The position numbers and the translations under genes are program-made. Shown here piece after piece: positions 16,588-24,800 of a DNA stretch of 64,000 bases. Source of the stretch: Romboutsia weinsteinii (lineage in GTDB: Bacteria > Bacillota > Clostridia > Peptostreptococcales > Peptostreptococcaceae); the NCBI RefSeq assembly GCF_002250835.2, contig NZ_NOJY02000003.1:1-64000 (forward strand), read 5' to 3'. The notes beneath the pieces were generated by a model. That model was not told the origin of the DNA, did no database searches, and saw only the letters and a program-made list of their open reading frames with translations. Within the stretch, counting starts at the first letter, position 1; the number at the start of each line of letters is the position of its first letter.

Positions 16588-16602
16588 TGATAATAATTAT
16601 CA
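16588..16602. promoter_or_regulatory. Fur box (perfect 7-1-7 match)
   Basis: TGATAATAATTATCA matches the Firmicutes Fur consensus TGATAATNATTATCA at every position, and the palindrome extends by one more pair (T/A). It lies 7 bases upstream of the -35 of the DUF2325 promoter. It is not a terminator for the regulator gene to its right because no T run follows in that direction. Confidence 0.7.
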
Positions 16603-16605
16603 ATT

Positions 16606-17232
16606 TTATTTATTATTTAAATACTCAATAGCAATTTGAGTTCTGTGCTTTAAATCCATCTTAGAAAGTATTGAAGTAATATGATTTTTTACAGTTCCTT
16701 CAGATAAATATACTTCTCCTGCTATTTCCTTATTCGATAATCCTGTAGCAATTAACCTCACTATATCTTTTTCTCTATCTGTTAATTCATATCTATTAAG
16801 ATTCTCTTCCTCTTTATCATTATTACTTAATGCTAATTTTGAAACTATCTCAGATTCAAATACACCATTTCCAAGATACACAGATTTAATAGCACTTATT
16901 ATTTTATCTGGCTTACTACTTTTTAAAATGTATCCACTGCTCTTATATTTTATTGCACTACTTATAAGATTGTCTTCATCAAAGGTAGTAAGTATAAGCA
17001 CATTTACATCTATATTTCTTCTTTCAATCTCTGCCAGTACCTCTTCACCATTCATAACTGGCATTCTCATATCTAGTAGTATTACATCTACTTGATTTTC
17101 ACTTATATAATCTATACACTCTTTCCCGTTTTCTAAAGTATTAACTACTTCTATATCTTCATCAATTCCTATTATTATCTTTAAGCTCTCTCTTATTAAA
17201 ACATCATCATCTACTATTAATAGTTTTATCAC
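16606..17232 (-). CDS. Response regulator, NarL/FixJ family
   Basis: Receiver domain with the acidic triad D8/D9 and D54 (VILLDMRMP), then a LuxR-type helix-turn-helix at about residues 145-205 (LTDREKDIVRLIATGLSNKE). Cytoplasmic DNA-binding partner of the kinase gene 4 bases upstream. Downstream in the same direction lies an ABC-2 exporter operon, a common target of such systems, though two other genes intervene. Confidence 0.88.
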   Translation of the reverse strand: MIKLLIVDDDVLIRESLKIIIGIDEDIEVVNTLENGKECIDYISENQVDVILLDMRMPVMNGEEVLAEIERRNIDVNVLILTTFDEDNLISSAIKYKSSGYILKSSKPDKIISAIKSVYLGNGVFESEIVSKLALSNNDKEEENLNRYELTDREKDIVRLIATGLSNKEIAGEVYLSEGTVKNHITSILSKMDLKHRTQIAIEYLNNK

Positions 17233-17236
17233 AATC

Positions 17237-18331
17237 TCACCTCTTCAATATTATAAGAGTGGAAAATCCATCTTCATTGTTAAATGAAACATCTCCACCA
17301 ATATTTATAACTCTCTCTTCTATCCCCAAAAGGCCCATACCTTTTTTTATTTTTCCATTACAAATTCCATTATCTTTTATATGTACTCTAATAATTTTAT
17401 TTAATAAACTTATCTCCATACTTATCTTGTCACAGTTAGAATATTTTATTGTATTAGTTAATATCTCTTTTAGAGAATCCAATATAACCTTCCAATATAC
17501 CATACTTATCTCCTGCAAATCACCTTCTAGGCTAAGTTCATAATCAATCTTGTATGACTTAGAAAACTCTTCTAACATAAGCTTTAAATTATTTATTCTT
17601 ACTTCAGCTTGCTCTGGTTTTATTTTTCTTAATGTAGTTCTTATATCATCCATTCCATTTCTAAGATTATCTGTAATACCATCTAGCATCTCTATTCCTT
17701 TTTTAGAATCAGAGTTCATAATTATCTTAAGTGCTTCTAATTGCATTATACTTCCTGCTAGCGTATGACCTATCTTATCGTGAAGTTTTTGAGAAATGCT
17801 ATTTCTCTCTTCTATTTTTATAGTCTCTATACTCTGGTGATTAAGCTTATTTTCTAAAACTCTACTCTCTTCTATATTGTATAGTTTTTCTTTAAGGTCA
17901 TAATTAATCTTCTCTAGTTTTTCTTTCTTCTTATTATTAATTAAGTTTATATAAACAAAAATACTACTCACAACACCTAATGAAATCATAAGATAGCCAA
18001 TATTTAGCCTTAATTGAATGAGTACTGCAACAAATACACCTATAGCAGCAATCATATCGCTATACCTCTTTGATAATATATACTCTACTATTACTGGACT
18101 TAGTAGCAATATTAATTTAGGAAAAATACTACACGAAATTATTATGAAAATAATATTAACCATTAATACTTTCCTCTTTATATCTTTGTCTTTAATTAGA
18201 TTTGAATAAATATAAATCGCCATACTAATTGAAATTAAAATTATAGTGGTAGTATACTTTTGACTAACCTCTATCTCATAGAAAAATAAGTTTATTGATA
18301 AAATAAGATTTATTATAATACTGGATAACAT
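17237..18331 (-). CDS. Sensor histidine kinase (HisKA_3 type)
   Basis: About five to six membrane spans in the first 135 residues with very short loops, so the signal is probably sensed in or at the membrane. A coiled linker (about 135-170), the HisKA_3 motif RNSISQKLHDKIGHTLAG with the phospho-His, and a short HATPase domain (IKDNGICNG, GMGLLGIEERV) follow. Pairs with the NarL-type regulator. I note the D-box reads DNGICNG rather than DNGxG, a mild deviation. Confidence 0.85.
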   Translation of the reverse strand: MLSSIIINLILSINLFFYEIEVSQKYTTTIILISISMAIYIYSNLIKDKDIKRKVLMVNIIFIIISCSIFPKLILLLSPVIVEYILSKRYSDMIAAIGVFVAVLIQLRLNIGYLMISLGVVSSIFVYINLINNKKKEKLEKINYDLKEKLYNIEESRVLENKLNHQSIETIKIEERNSISQKLHDKIGHTLAGSIMQLEALKIIMNSDSKKGIEMLDGITDNLRNGMDDIRTTLRKIKPEQAEVRINNLKLMLEEFSKSYKIDYELSLEGDLQEISMVYWKVILDSLKEILTNTIKYSNCDKISMEISLLNKIIRVHIKDNGICNGKIKKGMGLLGIEERVINIGGDVSFNNEDGFSTLIILKR

Positions 18332-18499
18332 TCTCTTCCTCCGATTTATTACTTCTATATTAGCATAATATAATATCCTTATTTATTCTAGTAGATGATT
18401 ATATTTAGATTTTATTTACTACTAATATAATTAATTTACATGAATCTATACATTACTATACTATATAGTAGATAATAACAACGGGGTATTTCTACCAGT

Positions 18500-18546
18500 A
18501 AAATAACTAATGGGTCAAACAGTTTAACCCATTAGTTATTTTTTAA
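18500..18546. terminator. Long stem-loop with T run
   Basis: AAATAACTAATGGGT pairs with ACCCATTAGTTATTT around an 11-base loop, followed by T residues rightward. No rightward gene ends here, so it may insulate the patB promoter, act as an attenuator, or form an activator site. Confidence 0.5.
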
Positions 18547-18610
18547 TTTTCTATTATAAGTTAATTGGTACCGTTATCTCAAATAATTTGTGCTACTATA
18601 TTTATATATA

Positions 18611-18648
18611 AGCTAAAACGTCTAATTTTCAATACTTTTAGCTTTTTA
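18611..18648 (+). terminator. Terminator-like hairpin upstream of the sigma-54 promoter
   Basis: AGCTAAAA / TTTTAGCT with a 17-base loop followed by TTTTT. It lies just before the sigma-54 promoter and would block read-through from the left. Confidence 0.5.
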
Positions 18649-18666
18649 TTTCTATTTCCAAGTATT

Positions 18667-18683
18667 TTGGCATGCTTATTGCT
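18667..18683 (+). promoter_or_regulatory. Sigma-54 (RpoN/SigL) promoter
   Basis: TTGGCATGCTTATTGCT matches the -24/-12 consensus TTGGCAC-N5-TTGCT with a single mismatch. The invariant GG (18669-18670) and GC (18681-18682) are separated by exactly 10 bases. Transcription would start about 25 bases before the start codon's ribosome-site region and read the patB-like gene. Sigma-54 promoters need an enhancer-binding activator; none is encoded in this window. Confidence 0.78.
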
Positions 18684-18719
18684 TAATATATTATATAAAT
18701 TTAATGGAGGTATTAACTA

Positions 18720-19889
18720 ATGACTTACAATTTTGATACTGTAATAGACAGAAGCAACAACTTCTCAGCAAAATGGTCTGAAATGGACAAAAAGTATGGA
18801 TCTAATGATTTATTACCTATGTGGGTAGCTGATATGGATTTTAAGGCTGCTCCATGTATAATAGATGCTCTTAAAGAAAGATTAGAACAAGGTATATACG
18901 GTTATACAACTAGACCTGATTCTTATAATCAATCAATAGTAAATTGGGCATCAAGAAGATACAATTGGAATATAAAAAGTGACTGGTTAATATTTAGTCC
19001 AGGTGTTGTACCTACTATAAGCTTAGTAATACAAGAAATGACTTCTAAAAATGATAAGATAATGATTCAAGAACCTGTTTATAGTCCTTTTAACAGTGTT
19101 GTTAAAGATAATAGTAGAGAGCTAGTAATAAGTCCTCTTAAAAAGCTTGAAGATGGAAGTTATATTATGGATTATGAAGATATTGAATCTAAAATAGAAG
19201 GTGTTAAGTTCTTCATTCTTTGTAACCCACATAACCCAGCTGGTAGAGTTTGGAGTAAAGATGAATTAAAGAAACTTGGAGATATCTGCTTAAAGCATAA
19301 TGTTAAAGTAATTTCCGATGAAATACACAGTGATATTATACTAAAGGGTCACAAGCATACACCTTTTGCTTCTATATCTAAAGAATTTGAACAAAATACT
19401 ATAACTTGTATGGCACCTACTAAAACATTTAATATAGCTGGATTACAAATGTCTTACGCTATAGTACCTAACGAAGAAGACTTCAAAATAATAGATTCTG
19501 CATTTACAAGAATAGATATTAGAAGAAATAACTCTTTCAGCTTAGTTGCTACAGAAGCTGCTTATAATCAAGGTGAAGAGTGGTTAGAAGATTTCCTTAC
19601 ATACTTAGAAGGAAATATCGATTTTGCTATTAAGTATATTGAAGAAAATATGCCTAAACTTAAAGTAAAAAAACCTGAAGGAACTTACCTATTATGGGTA
19701 GATTTTAGTGAAATCGGACTTACTGATGAAGAATTAGCAAAGGTTTTAGTTGAAAAAGGTAAAGTTGCTTTAAATAACGGAACTTCTTTTGGTATGGGAG
19801 GAAATGGATATCAAAGAATAAATCTAGCTTGTCCTAGATCAATGGTTGAAGAAGCACTTAATAGGATTAAAACTGCTATAACTTTATAG
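18720..19889 (+). CDS. patB: PatB/MalY-type PLP-dependent C-S lyase / aminotransferase
   Basis: A 389-residue fold-type-I PLP enzyme. The N-terminal RSNNFSAKWSEMDKKYG and LLPMWVADMDF, CNPHNPAGRVW, SDEIHSD and the PLP-lysine region MAPTKTFNIAGLQ are those of the MalY/PatB group, which cleaves cystathionine or cysteine to pyruvate, ammonia and a thiol, and in some members transaminates. It heads a probable unit with an NhaC-type carrier and a small membrane protein, and is driven by a sigma-54 promoter. In related Clostridia such promoters often serve amino-acid use, which fits a role in sulfur amino-acid breakdown. Confidence 0.85.
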   Translation: MTYNFDTVIDRSNNFSAKWSEMDKKYGSNDLLPMWVADMDFKAAPCIIDALKERLEQGIYGYTTRPDSYNQSIVNWASRRYNWNIKSDWLIFSPGVVPTISLVIQEMTSKNDKIMIQEPVYSPFNSVVKDNSRELVISPLKKLEDGSYIMDYEDIESKIEGVKFFILCNPHNPAGRVWSKDELKKLGDICLKHNVKVISDEIHSDIILKGHKHTPFASISKEFEQNTITCMAPTKTFNIAGLQMSYAIVPNEEDFKIIDSAFTRIDIRRNNSFSLVATEAAYNQGEEWLEDFLTYLEGNIDFAIKYIEENMPKLKVKKPEGTYLLWVDFSEIGLTDEELAKVLVEKGKVALNNGTSFGMGGNGYQRINLACPRSMVEEALNRIKTAITL

Positions 19890-19940
19890 TATCTTTAAGC
19901 AATATCTTTACAAAATATTTGAGTTTAAAATAAAAATCTA

Positions 19941-19985
19941 ATATGGTTTCGATTATATATCTATCCCGTATAGTCGAAACCATAT
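19941..19985 (+). terminator. Intergenic stem-loop between patB and nhaC
   Basis: A 17-bp stem with one G-T pair (ATATGGTTTCGATTATA / TATAGTCGAAACCATAT) and an 11-base loop. No T run follows, so it is more likely an RNA-processing or stabilising hairpin or a partial terminator. Confidence 0.5.
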
Positions 19986-20029
19986 CTATAAAATTATAAT
20001 TAACTTTTTTCTGAGGGGGAAAACGTTCT

Positions 20030-21460
20030 ATGAGCAAAAACATAAATAAGAAAAAACCTAGCTTTAGGTTCGCAGCTTTAGTAATGCTTGCAATAATATC
20101 ATTAACTACTGTTGGTATAGTTGTATTTGATGCATCTATAACAACAATGTTCTTACTATCTTGGTTAATAGTGGTTCCTGCTGCTATGAAACTTGGATAT
20201 ACAAATAATGAAATAGAAGAATTCGGATTCCAAGTCGGAAAAGATGCTTTCCAATCTAACTTAATAATACTATCTGTAGGTGTATTAATAGGTACTTGGA
20301 TAGCTGCTGGTACTATACCTACAGTTGTTTATAGTGGACTTACAATAATAACACCAAAGTTTTTCTTACTTACTACACTAATAGTTTGTGCTCTTACATC
20401 AATAGCTACAGGTACTTCTTGGGGAACTTTAGGTACTTCTGGTATCGCAATGATGAGTATAGGTACTAGTATGGGTATACCTGCTGGACTTACTGCTGGC
20501 GCAGTTATTTCTGGTGCTTTCTTTGGAGATAAAATGTCTCCACTATCAGATTCTACAAATCTAGCTGCTGCTGTTTGTAAGACTGACGTTATTACACATA
20601 TGAAGCATATGCTATTTACAACAGTTCCTGCATTTTTAATATGTATTGTTTTATATACTGTAATAGGATTTAAATATGCTGGCAACACAATTGATTATAA
20701 TCAAATAAATGAAGTTATGAGTGTGTTAAAGTCAAACTTTAATATTGGATTTATTGCAATAATACCTATATTATTCTTATTAACAATGTTACTTTTACAA
20801 AAACCTGCAATCGTTTCTATTTTATCTTCATCTATTATGGCAGTACTTATTTCAATAATCCAAGAAGGCGAAAAAATAGGAGATTTATTAGGCTATATGC
20901 TTAACGGATACTCTATAGAAACGGGACTAGTTTATACTGATAAGTTATTAAATCGTGGTGGTATAATGAGTATGGCAGAAACTGTTTTACTAGTATTCAT
21001 AGTATTCGTAATAGCTGGTATATTACAAAAGACAGGATTCTTAGAAGTATTACTTCAACCTATGATAGATAAAATAGGTAACTCTAGAGCTAAATTAGTA
21101 GGATCTACTTTTATAGTAAGTTATGCAGCAAATGCATTTAGTTCTTCTATGATGTTTACATCAGTATTTGTTGGGACTATAATGTCTCCTTTATATAAAG
21201 AGTTTAAGTTAAAGCCAGAAAACTTATCTAGAATAATTGAAGATACAGCAACACTAGGCGGTCCATTAATTCCTTGGAACTCTAATGCAATCTTCTGCTC
21301 ACAAACATTAGGTGTTAGTCCATACGAGTTTATACCTTACTGCTTCTTAAGTTGGATAACTCCTATAATATCATTTATTTATGGTGTAACTGGACTTACT
21401 ATGAAGACTTACACAGATATAGAACTTAAAGAATTAGAAACAAAAGAAAGCTGTATCTAA
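20030..21460 (+). CDS. nhaC: NhaC-family antiporter
   Basis: A 476-residue carrier with about 11-12 spans. The family motifs SWGTLGTSGIAM, GAFFGDKMSPLSDSTNLAAA and GGPLIPWNSNA are intact. NhaC-type proteins exchange Na+ for H+ or carry malate/lactate; some relatives carry methionine (MetT). Next to a C-S lyase gene, a sulfur amino-acid substrate is a reasonable guess but unproven. The ATG follows TGAGGGGGAAAA. Confidence 0.85.
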   Translation: MSKNINKKKPSFRFAALVMLAIISLTTVGIVVFDASITTMFLLSWLIVVPAAMKLGYTNNEIEEFGFQVGKDAFQSNLIILSVGVLIGTWIAAGTIPTVVYSGLTIITPKFFLLTTLIVCALTSIATGTSWGTLGTSGIAMMSIGTSMGIPAGLTAGAVISGAFFGDKMSPLSDSTNLAAAVCKTDVITHMKHMLFTTVPAFLICIVLYTVIGFKYAGNTIDYNQINEVMSVLKSNFNIGFIAIIPILFLLTMLLLQKPAIVSILSSSIMAVLISIIQEGEKIGDLLGYMLNGYSIETGLVYTDKLLNRGGIMSMAETVLLVFIVFVIAGILQKTGFLEVLLQPMIDKIGNSRAKLVGSTFIVSYAANAFSSSMMFTSVFVGTIMSPLYKEFKLKPENLSRIIEDTATLGGPLIPWNSNAIFCSQTLGVSPYEFIPYCFLSWITPIISFIYGVTGLTMKTYTDIELKELETKESCI

Positions 21461-21491
21461 TATTAAGAATAAGATAAGGGGTAATTAATAT

Positions 21492-21764
21492 ATGCAATTT
21501 CATTATTATTATTTGATTCAAGATTTTGTTGGAGTTATGTTAGCCTTTGTTGGAATTAGAATGCTTTTCTTATGTTTGAGATTAGCATCATCTAAAAAAT
21601 TCACTAAGAATATAGTTTTACTTATGACTAAATATTCACTGTTTATCTTTGCAGGAGCTAATCTACTTATGAATACCTTTGGGCTTAACCACTGGATTTG
21701 TAGCATACTTCTAATGATTATTTCTATAGCTTTTACTCCTAAGATTAATAGTGTTTGTAGTTAA
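21492..21764 (+). CDS. Small membrane protein, 90 residues
   Basis: Three hydrophobic segments (about 12-30, 44-62 and 68-82) and a ribosome site (AAGGGGT) 31 bases after nhaC. I do not recognise it. The tight spacing suggests it is the third gene of the sigma-54 unit, perhaps an accessory of the carrier. Confidence 0.55.
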   Translation: MQFHYYYLIQDFVGVMLAFVGIRMLFLCLRLASSKKFTKNIVLLMTKYSLFIFAGANLLMNTFGLNHWICSILLMIISIAFTPKINSVCS

Positions 21765-21795
21765 ACTTTTATATTTATAAATTACTAATAAAAAT

Positions 21796-21840
21796 AACTG
21801 TATCTTAATATATAGTCAATCTATATACTAAGATACAGTT
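21796..21840. terminator. Bidirectional terminator
   Basis: A 20-bp stem (AACTGTATCTTAATATATAG with its complement, one mismatch) around a 5-base loop lies between the convergent small membrane gene and the large glycosidase gene. A T-rich run follows on the minus strand. Confidence 0.85.
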
Positions 21841-21848
21841 ATAAAATT

Positions 21849-24800
21849 TTACTTCTTATTAATTTTATCAAGATTATCCATTGCATTTTTTAATGATTCT
21901 ACTATTTTCACTACTTCGTCGTCAGTAATATCATCATTATTTAATGCTTCTTTTGCTTTTTCTAATTCAGCTTTAAGTACTATCCAACTCTCTTCTGTAT
22001 ATTTATCTTCTTTTAGTTTTTCTGATTTATCTATTAACTTTTGCAGATCCTTTTTAACCCCTTTATTTGGTGTTATACTTAAGTCTGAGTAAGATTTTGT
22101 TAACTCTTCATAAGTATCATTGACTACCTCTTGACTTACATTATCATCACTCAATACCTCTTTTGCTTTTTCCAATGTTTTTACAAGATTTATCCATGTA
22201 CTATTTATATAGTCATCTTGGTTTAGCTCTGATAATTTTTCTTCTATTGATTTTACTAAAGTTTCTAGATTCGATTTATCTACTGGCTCTTCATATTCTT
22301 GAACATCTATCTTATCTAGTATGACATTTGTTCCTGATTCATTGTAGAATCTTATTGTATTAGCACCCTCTAAAAGTGGAAGCTTAATTTCAATATTTCC
22401 AAGTCCTGAAGTTTTAGGAAGTATTACTTTATTTACTTCTCCAGCATTTATTGTATAACTTAACTCTACGTCTTGAGAGCTATTATATTGTAATGAAGTT
22501 GTATATTCTACACTTACTTTACTATCAATTGATATATCTACTGAGTTAGCCTTTCCTCCTGAAATACTAGTTACCCATCTTCCATTTGAAGCTGAATTAT
22601 TATTTTCAATTTTTGCTAACCCACTAAATTTATTCAGGTAAGATTCAAATTCTATTGTTTTATCATCCATATCTATTGCATTACCTTCTAATATAACTCC
22701 TGCAACACCATTTGATCCTATAGAATCTACCTCAACTACTACTAATCCATCTTCAGTTACTGTTACTTCTTTTACTATTGGCTCTATATTAATAGTTGAA
22801 TCAGTTGTCATAGAATATACTTTTGCTGTTACTTTTTCACCTTTTTGATACGGTACATTATTCATATTTATAACTACATTTCCATATTCATTAGATGAAT
22901 AATTTGTTAAAAATGCTACTGGTTTTCCGTTAGCATTTATAGCTCCTATACCATCACTTATTTTACTACCTGAAACATCTGTTGATTTTACTTTGAAATC
23001 TCCATTACCTAGTTCTAACTTTTTAGATAGTAAGTTCCAAGTTTTTGTAAATGTTGCTAATGTCGGATTTCCATTATTCCAAGCATATACACCTTTTCCT
23101 CTTTCTATCCAACCTGAGCTTGCTTCATAATCATCCATTGGTACATCACTTGGATAACATGTGTAGTATCCTCCACCATCATAACCATCCAGCATCATAT
23201 CTATCATTAGTCTACCATGATATGACATACTCTTTGCTCCAGTATGATATTCATGTGGTTGTCCTGTACTTGCATTATATTCATTTAAGAATATTGGCAG
23301 ATCTTTACCTGTTTTTTGTCTTAACCAATACTTAAAGTTTCTACTGTTAGCTCCCTCATTTGATGTACTTTGATTTGCTGGTCTTTCTCCATATTTGTGA
23401 ATCGATACAAATTCAACTCTCTCTTGCCATTCTTTGCTGTATTCACTCGAGAATAAAGTTCCTAAAACTCCATAGTCACCACCCCAACTATCATCAGCAC
23501 CTCCACCTAATTTCATAGATGGTTTTTTTCCTTCTAGTTCATATATAGCATCAATTGCTTGATACATTGTATCTGATGCTATTAAGTTTACTTTATTACT
23601 ATTTGGATATAATGTTCCATCTGGTCTTCTTTGTTCTCCACCTTTTGGTACATACCAATGTGGCTCATTTAAAAATTCATAGTAATCTGCATATGGCTTA
23701 ACCATTTTGTATACTTTTTGAATTATATCTCTAAATATTTCCCAGTCCTTTGGAGCACTATTACACGCCTTTTCAGTATGAGGAGCTCCTGGTAATGGAT
23801 AACCAGATGCTAGCCATTCTGGTATTTGGAATGTCATAACCATAACTTCAAAGTCCATTTCATCAGCTTTTTTTACCCAGTTCATAAGTCTTTCAGTATT
23901 CCAATTTTCTGGGTTTGACATACCATTTAGATATTGTCCTGTCTCTGCAAAGTGATCCATATCATCTCTATATCCTTCTACAGAAAACTGTCTTTTTTCT
24001 CCATCTGGTCCTGTTACATAATAGTAATCAGCTTCTACATAGTTTGGCTGACCTGGTTGAATATCAGAGTTTGATGCCCAATTTGTATTTGGAGTTTTTG
24101 TCCATATAGGAAGTATTTCTTGCAGACGAGCATCCGCTCTCATAAACTTTACTCCCATATCATCCCTTAACATCTCCCAAACTTTCGAGTGATCTCCTAT
24201 ATCATTATCTTCCTTATTTAAACTTGGATAATGAGTTACTCCAAATATTCCTGGTGAACCATTTGCTATTGTACTAGAATAATCTATATTTATAGTTCCT
24301 GATAATTCTGGCTTAGTAACTGTTATTGAACAAGTTGCTTCATATCCACCATCTTCAGCTATTGCAATTATAATAGCACTTCCACTTTCTCCAATAACTT
24401 TAATATTAGCTTCATTATTATTACTGTTCTCTATTCTAACAAGGTCTGGATTAGATGTCTTCCAAGTTATATTTTTATTCTCTGCATCTTCTGGTAAAAC
24501 TTTTGCAGATATCTTAGCTGTTTGATTTTGCTTTAATGTAGTTGTTTTTGGAGTTACAGAAATTCCTGAAACTGCATTTTCAACTACTATTTTAAATGTA
24601 TTATTTATATCTGTATTTCCTACTATATTAGCTGTAATTTCAGCTTCTCCTACAGCTAATGGAGTTAACAAACCTTGATTATTTACTGTTACGACTTTTT
24701 CATTATTTGATGTATATTCAAGATTATAAGAACTAGATACATTATCTGGGAATATTCTCCCATCAACTTTAAAATCTTTTCGTGCTAATGGAAGTATATA

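Larger units (their letters stand above)
18332..18719. other. 388-base gene-free control region
   Basis: Between a leftward kinase gene and the rightward patB-like gene. It holds two stem-loops and a sigma-54 promoter (listed separately). An 11-codon frame near 18440 has no ribosome site. No promoter for the kinase stands out. Confidence 0.6.

Noticed and set aside
16588..16602. Palindrome read as a terminator for the NarL-type regulator gene
   Set aside because: On the minus strand no T run follows the stem, whereas the sequence equals the Fur consensus and lies at the promoter of the next gene.
18440..18475. Short leader peptide frame (11 codons) upstream of patB
   Set aside because: No ribosome site precedes it and its codons are not enriched in a regulatory amino acid.
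18470..18520. GGTATTTCTACC upstream of patB resembles the core strand of a purine riboswitch
   Set aside because: There is no CCGTAAA loop strand, no TATGAAT-type closing helix and no matching P1; the bases simply form a small GGTA / TACC hairpin.
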